Below are positions 8,086 through 17,015 of a stretch of DNA of 64,000 bases, piece by piece (within the stretch, counting starts at the first letter, position 1; the number at the start of each line of letters is the position of its first letter). The stretch is taken from contig NZ_JABMCZ010000005.1 in the NCBI RefSeq assembly GCF_013186535.1, positions 806,001-870,000 of the forward strand. Direction: 5' to 3'. The notes beneath the pieces are model-generated. The model did no database searches. It saw nothing but the letters and a program-made list of their open reading frames with translations, and was not told the origin of the DNA. The translations under genes were made by a program, and so were the position numbers. The stretch is from Nocardia terpenica. Lineage in GTDB: Bacteria; Actinomycetota; Actinomycetes; Mycobacteriales; Mycobacteriaceae.

Positions 8086-9498
8086 TCAGCCCAGCCCTCC
8101 CGGTCGCTCCGCGACCCACGGCCGGGCCTGTTCGAATGCGGCCGCGGCGGCCAGGATTCGGTCCTCCGCGCCCGGCGCGCCGACCAGCTGAATCCCCACC
8201 GGCAGGTGCTGCGCGGTCCGCCCGGCCGGGACGCTGATGGCCGGTTGGCCCGTAATGCTGAACGGATAGGTGAACGCGAGCCAGCTCGCGTATTCGTGCC
8301 ACTGCTCGCGGAAGCCGGTCCCGGGCGGCGCCGAGTCCACCTTCGGCGGCTGCACGGTGAGCGTCGGGGTGACCAGCAGATCGAAATCGGCCCAGCCCCG
8401 GACGATCTCGGCGGCCCGGTGCTGCGCGGCCGCGACGGCGGCGCAGTAGTCGGCCGCTGTCAGCCGCTGCCCGTGCAGGGCGATCTCCACCGTCGAGGGC
8501 TCCAGCTCCGACAGCCGCGCCGCCGGCACGTTCGCCACCAGGGCCGCCACGTTTCCGGCCATGACCGTGAGGAACGCATCGAGCAGTCCGTCCAGAGACA
8601 GCTCGGCCTCCACCACCTCGTGCCCCTGGTCGGCGAAGGCGCCCACCGCCTCCCGGCACGCGGAGGCGACCTCCGCGTCGACCGCACCGTGCGGCGGGGT
8701 GCCGAGGTAGGCGACCCGCAGCCGCTCGGGCCCGCGATCGCAGGCCGCGAGGAACGATTCGGTCGGTGCGGGCAGCCCGTACGGTTCGCCCGGCACCGGC
8801 CCGGCCGTGACGTCCAGCATCAGCGCGACATCGCGCACCGTGCGCGCCATCTGAGTGTTCACCGCGTAACCCGACCACTGCTCGTATGCGGAAGGGGCCC
8901 ATGGTGTTCGGCCACGGCTGGGCTTGAGACCCACGATGCCGCAGGCGGAGGCGGGCACCCGCCCCGATCCCCCGCCGTCCGCGGCCTGGGCGAGCGGGAC
9001 CATGCCCGCGGCCACCGCGGCCGCCGCCCCGCCGCTGGAACCGGCCGGGCTGTGGTCGGTGTCCCAGGGATTGCGCGTCGCGGGCCAGAGCCGATTGTCG
9101 GTGGTGACGCGCAGACCGAATTCCGGCATGTTCGTGGTGCCGATGAGGATCGCCCCGGCCGCGCGCAGCCGGGCGACGACCTCGGTATCGAAGCCGGGAA
9201 CGTAGTCGGCGAAGGCGCGCGAACCGTAGTCGGCCGGAAGGTCTTCCGACTCGTTGACCGCCTTGATCACGAACGGCACCCCGTGCAGCGGTCCGCGCTC
9301 CGCGGCCGGAACCCGGTCCGCGGCGCGCGCGTCGTCGAGCGCCTTCGCCGCCCGCATCGCGGTAATGGCGTTCAGGTAGGGATTGGTCTGTTCGATGTAT
9401 TCGAGCACGGCGCGCGTGGATTCCACGGCGCCGAGCCGATCGGCGGCAATGAGATCGCGGATCTCCAGCGCGGTGGAGAAGATCGGCGGTGTCGTCAC
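8086..9498 (-). CDS. Amidase signature family hydrolase
   Basis: A 470-aa amidase of the Ser-Ser-Lys class. The catalytic Lys lies in PFVIKA near residue 80, the cis-Ser in AGSSGG near residue 155 and the acyl-enzyme Ser in DGGGSGR about 25 residues later; the usual Ile after that Ser is Gly. These enzymes hydrolyse carboxamides or, in some biosynthetic clusters, form or exchange amide bonds. GTG 9498 is preceded by GAGGAG at good distance and overlaps the preceding stop (GTGA), so it is coupled to the acyltransferase gene. Its position within the NRPS operon suggests it trims or releases an intermediate; the substrate is unknown. Confidence 0.85.
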   Translation of the reverse strand: MTTPPIFSTALEIRDLIAADRLGAVESTRAVLEYIEQTNPYLNAITAMRAAKALDDARAADRVPAAERGPLHGVPFVIKAVNESEDLPADYGSRAFADYVPGFDTEVVARLRAAGAILIGTTNMPEFGLRVTTDNRLWPATRNPWDTDHSPAGSSGGAAAAVAAGMVPLAQAADGGGSGRVPASACGIVGLKPSRGRTPWAPSAYEQWSGYAVNTQMARTVRDVALMLDVTAGPVPGEPYGLPAPTESFLAACDRGPERLRVAYLGTPPHGAVDAEVASACREAVGAFADQGHEVVEAELSLDGLLDAFLTVMAGNVAALVANVPAARLSELEPSTVEIALHGQRLTAADYCAAVAAAQHRAAEIVRGWADFDLLVTPTLTVQPPKVDSAPPGTGFREQWHEYASWLAFTYPFSITGQPAISVPAGRTAQHLPVGIQLVGAPGAEDRILAAAAAFEQARPWVAERPGGLG

Positions 9499-10895
9499 GG
9501 GTGTGCTCCTCGGGAAGTCGGGACGGCGGCCGTCACCTTGGCGACGCAGCCGTCGGCGATGCGCACGGCGCGGGTGTGCGACAGCACGTCGGAGACGTAG
9601 GTGAAGTTCCAGAACAGGTGGCCGTGGCAGGAATTGACGGTGGCGACCATGGCGCCGGTCACCGACAGCGAGGCGAGGAACTGCGCGCCCTCCACCCGCC
9701 ACGGCCCGATGTCGTCGGGAAAGTCGAACCGCCCGATATTGGACAGGCAGTAGTTGATCGGCCCCCGCTCGTCCAGGTAGCGGACGAACGGCTCGCTGTC
9801 GACGAGTCGTTCCGGTCCCGCCGCGGTGAATCCGTGGATCATCGAAAAGTGTTCGCCCAGTTGCTTGCGGGCGCGCAGATCGTTGTTGACCTCGCGGGCC
9901 ATCGCCCACAGCGAGCGGCCGGGCCGGTAGTCGACGTGGGTGGGCACGGTCGCCACGTAGCTGCCCATGTCGACGTCGGTGACCGGCGGGTCGAGCTCGG
10001 CGCGGAAGTTGATCGGCGAGCCGATGGAGTAATGGCCGCCGACGGTATCGCCGCAGTCCTCGGCCAGGGCGGCGATCATGGCGGCGGCGAGAACGCCGTG
10101 CACGCTGACACCGTGTGCGCGGCATGCCCGCACGAGCGCATCCAGCACCTCCGGCGGCAGCGACCGGTGCAGCAGGCGGCTGCGCCGCTCGGTGGGCGGC
10201 ACCGGCGTCTCGGGATCGATCCGCCGGGGCCGCAGGGCTCGGAGGTCGCGATCGTCGCGAGTCTGCTTGGCGCGCGCCCGATCCCGGCCGCGCCTGCCGG
10301 TGTGCTCGGTCGGGAACAGCGCCTCGGCGGCGGGCATCGGCGACCTGGCGAACTGGATGTCCGCGCCGCGCAGCCGCCGGTGTGCGGCGAGCGCCAGCCA
10401 CTGCCGCACCAGCGACAGGGCCGTCGTCCCGTCGGAGACGACGTGCGAGACGGACAGGATCAGATCGTGCGCGTCGCCGCCGGGGTCGCCGGACTCGGAC
10501 TGGTGGGTCAGCACCGTCGCCTTCGCCAACGGCCCACCGCGCCAATCGATCCGGTCGTTGAGCACCCGGTCGTCGACGACCTCGGCCCAGCGTGGCCGCC
10601 GCGCCGCGCGCGGGCCGAACACCTGGTGATCCAGCGGAATGCCGCGACCGATGATCGGCACGAACCGCGGCCTGCTCCCGGTCGGGTCCGGTTCGATGGC
10701 GACCCGTAACAGGGGGTGGCGCACTTGAAGTGCGGTCAGCGAGGTCCGCAGCAGCGTATGCGGCAGCGCACCGTGCACCCGCACCCGCCCGATCACCGTG
10801 AGCGGCGCGAGTTGGTCGGCGATCCAGTACCAGCGTTCGAGGGGTCCCAGCTCACGGGCGGGCGCCGCGGCCTCGGCGACGGGACTAGCGCGCAT
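9495..10895 (-). CDS. PapA-like standalone condensation-fold acyltransferase
   Basis: A 466-aa protein of the chloramphenicol-acetyltransferase/condensation superfamily. The active-site motif is HVVSDG (HxxxDG) near residue 153, and the C-terminal half has the HFSMIHG/NYCLSNIGRF segments that resemble PapA5-type phthiocerol and glycolipid acyltransferases. Such enzymes move acyl groups from thioesters to hydroxyls or amines. ATG 10895 has GGGGAGG five bases upstream and overlaps the SDR end by 11 bases. In this operon it may acylate the peptide product. A loop around residues 190-235 is unusually Arg-rich. Confidence 0.8.
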   Translation of the reverse strand: MRASPVAEAAAPARELGPLERWYWIADQLAPLTVIGRVRVHGALPHTLLRTSLTALQVRHPLLRVAIEPDPTGSRPRFVPIIGRGIPLDHQVFGPRAARRPRWAEVVDDRVLNDRIDWRGGPLAKATVLTHQSESGDPGGDAHDLILSVSHVVSDGTTALSLVRQWLALAAHRRLRGADIQFARSPMPAAEALFPTEHTGRRGRDRARAKQTRDDRDLRALRPRRIDPETPVPPTERRSRLLHRSLPPEVLDALVRACRAHGVSVHGVLAAAMIAALAEDCGDTVGGHYSIGSPINFRAELDPPVTDVDMGSYVATVPTHVDYRPGRSLWAMAREVNNDLRARKQLGEHFSMIHGFTAAGPERLVDSEPFVRYLDERGPINYCLSNIGRFDFPDDIGPWRVEGAQFLASLSVTGAMVATVNSCHGHLFWNFTYVSDVLSHTRAVRIADGCVAKVTAAVPTSRGAHP

Positions 10896-11751
10896 CCGCG
10901 CCTCCCCGCAGGTAACGGTCGAGGAGCCGATCGGGCAGCAGCCGCGCCAGGACGGCGACGCGGCGCGAGTCCGGTCCGACGCGATAGCGCGTGCGCGGCC
11001 GGGTCGCGGTCAGGGCGCGGGCCACCACCGCGGCGACCTGCTCGCCGGTGGTGTGACTGTCCCGCGCCTGCTGGACGCTCGCGCTCATCGTCGCCTCGAA
11101 TCCGGCCCGGTAGATCTGCGCGACCTCGGCCGGGGCCTCGTCGAGCACCTGCCCCGCCGTCCGCGGCACCTTGTCCCAGATGGGTGTGAATATCGCGCCC
11201 GGTGCGACGACGGACACCTCGACACCGCTGGGCGCGAGCTCGCGGCGCAGGGCGTCGCTGAGCGCCTCCTTCGCGAATTGCGCTGCGGCATAGGCGCCGA
11301 AGTGCGGGAAGGCGACCGTGCCGAGGCCGGAGGTGATGTTGACGATCCGGCCGCGCGAGCGGCGCAGCAGCGGCAGGTGGGCGCGGATCATCGACAGCTG
11401 GCCGACGAGATTGGTGTCCAGTTGGCGGCGCAACTGCGGTGTGCCGATGCATTCCAGCGGTCCCGCGATGCAGATTCCCGCATTGTTGACCAGTCCCCAC
11501 AGCTCGCCGTATTCGCTGTCGACGAATTCGGCGCAGGCCCGGATGGAGTCGTCGTCGGTGACGTCGACGAGGGCGTACCGGAGGCGGCCGTGCCGCGCGG
11601 CCGCCACCAGTTTCTCGCCGTCCTCGGTCCGGCGCACCCCGGCCACCACCCGGAAGCCGCGGTCTTCCAGATCGAGGACGCAGTCGCGGCCCAATCCGGT
11701 GGCGGCCCCGGTGACGACCACGACCTTGCCGGTACGGTCCCGCGCTGTCAT
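10885..11751 (-). CDS. Short-chain dehydrogenase-like protein, catalytic Lys replaced
   Basis: A 288-aa classical-type SDR. The NAD(P) motif TGAATGLG is at residues about 14-21, NNAG near 91 and the active-site Ser in NITSG near 139. The YxxxK motif reads YAAAQ, so the lysine that lowers the tyrosine pKa is glutamine (codon CAA). The rest of that helix (FAKEALSDALRREL) is typical of the retinol/steroid dehydrogenase-like group. It may be inactive, use a shifted Lys, or serve a binding role. ATG 11751 overlaps the monooxygenase stop (ATGA), so it is coupled within the operon. Confidence 0.82.
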   Translation of the reverse strand: MTARDRTGKVVVVTGAATGLGRDCVLDLEDRGFRVVAGVRRTEDGEKLVAAARHGRLRYALVDVTDDDSIRACAEFVDSEYGELWGLVNNAGICIAGPLECIGTPQLRRQLDTNLVGQLSMIRAHLPLLRRSRGRIVNITSGLGTVAFPHFGAYAAAQFAKEALSDALRRELAPSGVEVSVVAPGAIFTPIWDKVPRTAGQVLDEAPAEVAQIYRAGFEATMSASVQQARDSHTTGEQVAAVVARALTATRPRTRYRVGPDSRRVAVLARLLPDRLLDRYLRGGADAR

Positions 11752-12914
11752 GCGGTCACCCCCGGAAAGGTCAACGCGGGCTCCAGTTTTCGCACCAGCG
11801 TGCGGTGCGGCATGAACCGGAAGTACCCGTCGCGGATGCGGCGGCGGATCGGTCCCTGCGACTGTTCGAAATCGCTGATCGCCCGGGTCGACTCCACGAT
11901 CGCGCGGGTCCGCTCGCGCCGGGCGTCCTCGTAGCCGCGCAGCCCGTCGTCGATATCGGTGGCGTGCTCGAGGTGCCGGGCCAGCACCACCGCGTCCTCG
12001 ATCGCCATGGCCGCGCCCTGGCCGAGGCTGGTGAGCATCGGGTGCGCGGCGTCGCCGAGCAAGGTCACCGGCCCGGCGCCCCAGCGCTCGAGGAACGGCC
12101 GGTCCCGGGTGTTGGTGCTGATCAGGTTCTCCTCGGCGGTGACCCGGATCGCGGTCAGCACCTCGTCCGGCCAGCCCGAATACTCCTCGAGCAGTTCGGC
12201 TTTGCCGCCGTTCCAGGACATGGACCGATCCAGCGGCATGTTCTTGGTGCCCCACCAGTACAGGCGGCCGTGGCCGATGTCGACCAGCCCGAACCGCATG
12301 CCGTCGCCCCAGTGGTGCACGACCGAGCCGGGCGCGAACCGGGGATGCTCGTAGTCGGTGATGCCGAGCCACACGATGTATCCGCTGTCGTGCCACCGCT
12401 CGCCCGGACCGGCGATCTGTTTGCGCACGGCCGAATGGAATCCGTCCGCGCCGATCAGCATGTCCGCGTCGGCGGATCGGCCGTCGTCGAAGTGCACCCG
12501 GACCCGGTCGCCGATCGGCTCGAAGCGTTCGACGGCGGCGCCGACGGTGACGGGCAGGTCCGCGGCGTACTCGCGCAGGGCGGCAAGCAGATCGGCGCGG
12601 CCGACGCAGACGCTGGGCGCGCCCACGCGCTCGATGATCTCCGGGAACGGGAACTCCCGCAGCAGCCTGCCGTGGCGATCCTTGACGTAGTAGCGCTCCA
12701 GCACCCGCCCGTGCCGTTCCAGGCGCAGGTCGATGCCGAGCGATTCGAGCGCGGCGATGGCGTTGCTCATCACCGAGAGCCCGAATCCGCCGGAGCGGAT
12801 CTGCGCGGCCCGCTCGTAGACGTGGACGTCGATGCCGACCTGCCGCAGGGCGATCGCCGCGGTCAGGCCACCGATCCCCGCGCCGACGACGATGGCCGAC
12901 TTGTTCGCGGACAT
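11748..12914 (-). CDS. FAD-dependent aromatic-type monooxygenase
   Basis: A 388-aa class A flavoprotein hydroxylase. GAGIGG at residues 11-16 binds the ADP part of FAD, DMLIGADG near residue 160 is the DG motif for FAD/NADPH, and GDAAHP near residue 290 contacts the flavin ribityl chain. Relatives such as salicylate hydroxylase, urate hydroxylase HpxO and tailoring hydroxylases insert one oxygen atom into ring or electron-rich substrates. It starts two bases after the NRPS stop, with AGGAGA inside the NRPS end, so it is coupled to the synthetase and likely hydroxylates its product or precursor. Confidence 0.87.
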   Translation of the reverse strand: MSANKSAIVVGAGIGGLTAAIALRQVGIDVHVYERAAQIRSGGFGLSVMSNAIAALESLGIDLRLERHGRVLERYYVKDRHGRLLREFPFPEIIERVGAPSVCVGRADLLAALREYAADLPVTVGAAVERFEPIGDRVRVHFDDGRSADADMLIGADGFHSAVRKQIAGPGERWHDSGYIVWLGITDYEHPRFAPGSVVHHWGDGMRFGLVDIGHGRLYWWGTKNMPLDRSMSWNGGKAELLEEYSGWPDEVLTAIRVTAEENLISTNTRDRPFLERWGAGPVTLLGDAAHPMLTSLGQGAAMAIEDAVVLARHLEHATDIDDGLRGYEDARRERTRAIVESTRAISDFEQSQGPIRRRIRDGYFRFMPHRTLVRKLEPALTFPGVTA

Positions 12915-12916
12915 AC

Positions 12917-15900
12917 TCAGATCTCCTCTGCCTGTTCGGAATTGGCGGTGGTGATAATGGCGTCGACGGTGGCCGCGACGTAGGGCTCCTCCATGAGGGT
13001 GAGGTGGTCACCCTCCACCTCGAGCACCGTGAGGCGGCCGGACGTGCGCTGCCCCCACCCGTTGGCCGGATCGGCGTGCAGGCTGTCGATGGCCGTGTGC
13101 ATGGACCGCAGCACGCCCGGCAGCGGCTCCTTCGCCCGCACCAGGACCATGTCCTGGTCGACGACCTCCGGGTGGTAGTCGAAGGCGGCCCGCCAGTTCG
13201 CCTCGTAGAGCCGGAACAGTCGCCGGACGACCGCGCCGCTGCTGTCCTTCGGCAGCACCCCCTCGGCGACCGCCAGTTCGGTCATGAACTCGAATTTCTC
13301 CTCCAGCGACCGCAATTCGGCCGGGATCCGGATCTCGGGCGAGTTGCCGCCGCGCCGCAACCACAGCAGTTCCCAGAAGAACCAGCCGAGCAGGGCCTCG
13401 TCGTCGGTCCAGGAGCTGCGGTCGGGATTGAGCGCGGTGGTGTCTAACAGGACCAGCGAGCCGATGCTCTCGCCCGCGGCGCGCAGCTGGCGGGCCATCT
13501 CGAAGGCCACGAACCCGCCGAAGGACCAACCGCCGATGTGGTACGGGCCCGCGGGCTGCACCCGGCGCATGGCGGCGATGTAGTCGGCGGCCAGCCGCTC
13601 GACGCCGCGGACCGGCTGGGTGCCGGAATCGGATCCGGCCGCCTGGAAGGCGTAGAACGGGCGGTCGGCGGGCAGGTGCCGGGTGAAAGGCACGTAGCAC
13701 AGCACGTTTCCGCCCATCGGATGCACGTAGAACAGCGGCGTCCGGTCGCCGTCGGCCTTGATCGTCACCAGCGGGTCGAATCCGGAATGCCCCTCGGCGG
13801 CCCGAACATCGCTGTCCCGCAGGCCGATCGCCAGGTCGGCGATCGTCGGGGAGGTGATGAACCGCGACAGCGGGAGGCCGACGCCGAACCGGTGCTCGAC
13901 GAGCACGACCGTCCGCATCGCGGTCACCGAGGTGGCGCCCAGGTCGAAAAGGTTGTCGTGCACGCCGATATCGGGCACGCCCAGCAGTTCGATCAGGATC
14001 TCGGCGAGCGCCCGCTCGTAGTCGTCGCGGGGCGGCACCCGGTCGGCGGCGGCGATCCGGGTGAGCGGCGCGTCCCGCAGCGCGGCGTCGTCGCGTTTTC
14101 CGCTGGGGGTCAACGGGATTGCGGAGATCCACTCGTAGTGGGTCGGCGCCAGGTAGTCGGGCAGTCGTTCGCGTAGTCGGCGCCCGAGGGCGGTCAGGTC
14201 GGTGCGCTCGGCGTCGCCGACGAGGAACGCCGCCAGGAAGGCGTCGCCCGCACGATCGCGCCGCGCCACGACGGCGATCTCATCGATCGCGGCCGCCGTC
14301 GCCGCCGCGGCCTCGGCGATCGCGAGTTCGGCCTCGGCCGGTTCGACGCGGTAGCCGCGAATCTTCACCTGCCGGTCGGCCCGGCCCAGGGTGACCACCG
14401 CGCCATCGGACAGGAGTATGCCGATATCACCGGTCCGGTACAGCCGCTCCCCCGGCCGCCCGTGCGGATTCGGGACGAATCGCTCCTCGGTCAGGGCCGG
14501 GCGTCCGGCGTAGCCGTCGGCGAGCACCGCGCCGCCGAGGAAGATCTCGCCCTTGGCCCCCACCGGCACCGGCCGTCCGCGGTCGTCCAGCACCAGCACC
14601 TGGGCGCCGTCGATCGGGTGGCCGATCGGCGGCAGGTCCGGGAACGCCGCAGCCTCGCCGGTCATGGCGTGGGCCGCCGCCACGTGGGTTTCGGTGGGCC
14701 CGTACTGGTTTTCGAGCACCAGGTCCGGGCCGAGCGCCGCGCAGAAGCGGCGCAGTTCCTCGGTCAGCCGCAGCTGTTCGCCGGAGGAGCAGACGATCCG
14801 CAGGCCGCGCGGCGTGATGCCGAGGGTGTCGGCGGCCTCCGCCAGCCGTTGCAGCGCCACGAACGGCATGTACACCCGCTCCACGGCCTCGCGGTCGATG
14901 AACCGCAGCAGCTCCGGCATATCGCGGCGCAGGTCGTCGGGCGCGATGACCAGTGCGCCGCCGCCGCACAGCGTCGAGTACATCTCCTGGAAGGAGACGT
15001 CGAAACTCAGTGGGGCGTAATGCAGTGTCCGGCCGCCGACCGCGCCGCTGGCGATGCCGTTCTGCCACGCCACCAGGTTGGCGAGCGAACGATGCGGCAT
15101 GGCAACGGCTTTCGGCTGCCCGGTGGAGCCCGAGGTGAACAGCAGGTACGCCTCGTCGTCGGGGGAGATCTCCGGCAGCGTCGCCGTGTCGTCGTCGCGG
15201 TCGTGCGAAAGATCCAGCAGCGCATCGTAGGACGTCACGGTGGCGTCGCCGAACAGGTGTGCGTGCTCGTCCTCCGCGACGACGTGCGACGGCGCGCTCT
15301 GCTCGATCATGTACCGCAGCCGTTCCGGCGGATAGGACACGTCCAGCGGTACCGCCGAACAGCCCGCCCGCGCCACCGCCAGCCGCGCGACCACGCTGCG
15401 CGGCGAGCGGGCCATGGCGATGCCGATCCGATCGCCCGGCCGCGCCCCGGACCGCACCAGGCTGCGGGCGATGCGCGCGGAGCGCAGCTCCACGTCGGCG
15501 TAGGTCCACACCTCGTCCGCCGCGACGAGCGCCTCGACGGCCGGAGTGTGCCGGGCATGAGACAGGAAGGCCCGCACCACATCCGCGTGCGGCCGCGCCG
15601 GGCGCGGACCGGCGATCGCGGGCGCGAACACCGATCGGTCGGCGGGTTCGTCGGGTCGTTCGGCGATGGCGCGCAGGATCCGGACGAAGGTGTCGGCGTA
15701 GAGATCTCCCTGGGCCTCGGTGAACAGGCGGGGGCTGCCGTCGATCCGTATCCGGATGCCGTCGTCGGCGGGACCGAGCATGGCATTGATCAGCAGCGCG
15801 AAATTCGTTTCCTCCCAGGCGAGGAAGCCGCGATCGGCGATACCGGGTAGCCGGAACACGTCGCCGAGTTGGCGGAAGTGAATGAAGTTGAACGCGGTGT

Positions 15901-16960
15901 CGACCAGCTGGGAGTGGCCCGTATCGCCCTGGATCACCGCCAGCGGCACCCGCCGGTGCGGGTAGGCGTCGCGTTCGCGCGCCAGCACCTCGTGCACGGT
16001 GTCGAACCAGGTGCGCGGCGCGATGCGCGCCCGCACCGGCACGGTATTGAGGAACAGGCCGCAGAGGTGTTCGGCGTCTTCGACTTCCGGGCGTCCGTGC
16101 GTCACCAGGCCCGTCGTGACATCGTCGCGTCCGCCGAACACCCGCAGCAGGGTGACGTGCGCCGCGAACAACACCGACTTCACCGGCACCCGGCGGTCGC
16201 GGGCGACGGCGTGCACGGCCGCGGTGAGGTCGGCGTCGAGCGTCAGATCGCGGACGACGAGCGCCTGCCGTGCGTCGGCGGGCTCGTGCGGCCGAAACCC
16301 TTCCAGCCGCACCGGATCCGCGTCGCGCAGTTCCGCCCGCCAGTGGTCGCGGCTGCGCCGCGACGCCTCCGCGCGGCGCTCCTCGACGACATACAGTGCC
16401 GGAGAGGGCAATTGCTTGCGCCGCACCGGGTCGGTGTGCAGGCCCAGCGCATAGGTGTAGTCCCGCAACAACTCCGAGACGAGATTGGCGACGCTGCCGC
16501 CGTCGAGGATCGCGTGGTGGAAGCTCAGCACCAGTTCGACGGTGCCGGGCAGCAGGAACGCCCGGAGGTGGTGCAGCCCCGGCCGTTCGAACCGGTAGTC
16601 GTAGCGCCGCCGCCGCTCGATGTGGTCGTGGATGCGGGCCTCGGCCGACTCCGGCGGGGCGTCGCGCAGATCGACCACGTCGACTGCCGGGTCGATGGCG
16701 CGGTGCACGATCTGCAGCGGCTCGGAGTAGCCGCCGAGGTCGAACGACGACCGCAGCGCGGGGTGGCGGGCGACGAGCGCGTCGAAGCAGGTGCGGAAAA
16801 CCTCGTCGTTCCAGGGCAATTCGAGGCTGTAGCGGAAGACGTCGCGGTAGGTGGCCGATCCCTGGCGTTCCCGGCTGTGGAACAGCAGCCCCAGTTGCAG
16901 CCGGGTCACCGGGTAGGCGTCCTCGTAGGCGCCCAGCCGCGCCCGGTCCACGTGCGACAC
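12917..16960 (-). CDS. NRPS module 2 and release domain (C-A-T-TE)
   Basis: The 3' half of a dimodular NRPS, 1,347 aa when read from GTG 16960. Condensation domain at residues about 10-430 with canonical HHAILDG, adenylation at 460-950 (TSGSTGQPK core), carrier at 970-1040 with a LGATS phosphopantetheine site, and thioesterase at 1060-1345 with GWSFGG nucleophile. The A-domain pocket reads roughly D-V-Q-Y-C-S-Q-V-A-K, which I cannot match to a known substrate. GTG 16960 has no ribosome site; the frame carries on upstream into a typical T-to-C linker, so this is probably the same protein as the upstream part, split by a frameshift. Confidence 0.85.
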   Translation of the reverse strand: MSHVDRARLGAYEDAYPVTRLQLGLLFHSRERQGSATYRDVFRYSLELPWNDEVFRTCFDALVARHPALRSSFDLGGYSEPLQIVHRAIDPAVDVVDLRDAPPESAEARIHDHIERRRRYDYRFERPGLHHLRAFLLPGTVELVLSFHHAILDGGSVANLVSELLRDYTYALGLHTDPVRRKQLPSPALYVVEERRAEASRRSRDHWRAELRDADPVRLEGFRPHEPADARQALVVRDLTLDADLTAAVHAVARDRRVPVKSVLFAAHVTLLRVFGGRDDVTTGLVTHGRPEVEDAEHLCGLFLNTVPVRARIAPRTWFDTVHEVLARERDAYPHRRVPLAVIQGDTGHSQLVDTAFNFIHFRQLGDVFRLPGIADRGFLAWEETNFALLINAMLGPADDGIRIRIDGSPRLFTEAQGDLYADTFVRILRAIAERPDEPADRSVFAPAIAGPRPARPHADVVRAFLSHARHTPAVEALVAADEVWTYADVELRSARIARSLVRSGARPGDRIGIAMARSPRSVVARLAVARAGCSAVPLDVSYPPERLRYMIEQSAPSHVVAEDEHAHLFGDATVTSYDALLDLSHDRDDDTATLPEISPDDEAYLLFTSGSTGQPKAVAMPHRSLANLVAWQNGIASGAVGGRTLHYAPLSFDVSFQEMYSTLCGGGALVIAPDDLRRDMPELLRFIDREAVERVYMPFVALQRLAEAADTLGITPRGLRIVCSSGEQLRLTEELRRFCAALGPDLVLENQYGPTETHVAAAHAMTGEAAAFPDLPPIGHPIDGAQVLVLDDRGRPVPVGAKGEIFLGGAVLADGYAGRPALTEERFVPNPHGRPGERLYRTGDIGILLSDGAVVTLGRADRQVKIRGYRVEPAEAELAIAEAAAATAAAIDEIAVVARRDRAGDAFLAAFLVGDAERTDLTALGRRLRERLPDYLAPTHYEWISAIPLTPSGKRDDAALRDAPLTRIAAADRVPPRDDYERALAEILIELLGVPDIGVHDNLFDLGATSVTAMRTVVLVEHRFGVGLPLSRFITSPTIADLAIGLRDSDVRAAEGHSGFDPLVTIKADGDRTPLFYVHPMGGNVLCYVPFTRHLPADRPFYAFQAAGSDSGTQPVRGVERLAADYIAAMRRVQPAGPYHIGGWSFGGFVAFEMARQLRAAGESIGSLVLLDTTALNPDRSSWTDDEALLGWFFWELLWLRRGGNSPEIRIPAELRSLEEKFEFMTELAVAEGVLPKDSSGAVVRRLFRLYEANWRAAFDYHPEVVDQDMVLVRAKEPLPGVLRSMHTAIDSLHADPANGWGQRTSGRLTVLEVEGDHLTLMEEPYVAATVDAIITTANSEQAEEI

Positions 16961-17008
16961 CAGCGCGAACGGCGCGAGCGCCGGGCGCGGCTCGGGCTCG
17001 GCCGCCGC

Positions 17009-17015
17009 ATCGCCG
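17009..17015 (-). other. Apparent 1-nt frameshift joining two NRPS halves
   Basis: Reading leftward, module 1 ends in frame as VAALAAR at 17013. Dropping the single base at 17012 moves the frame to DAAAEPEPRPALAPFALVS, an ordinary Pro/Ala inter-module linker that runs straight into module 2. Without the change, the upper frame goes Arg/Gly-rich and loses all NRPS similarity. It could be a sequence error, a true mutation or ribosomal slippage. Confidence 0.75.

Noticed and set aside
14427..17011. Continuation of the module 1 frame to 14,427
   Set aside because: After 17,012 it is out of frame with the NRPS homology, which sits in the other minus frame. It is a shadow.
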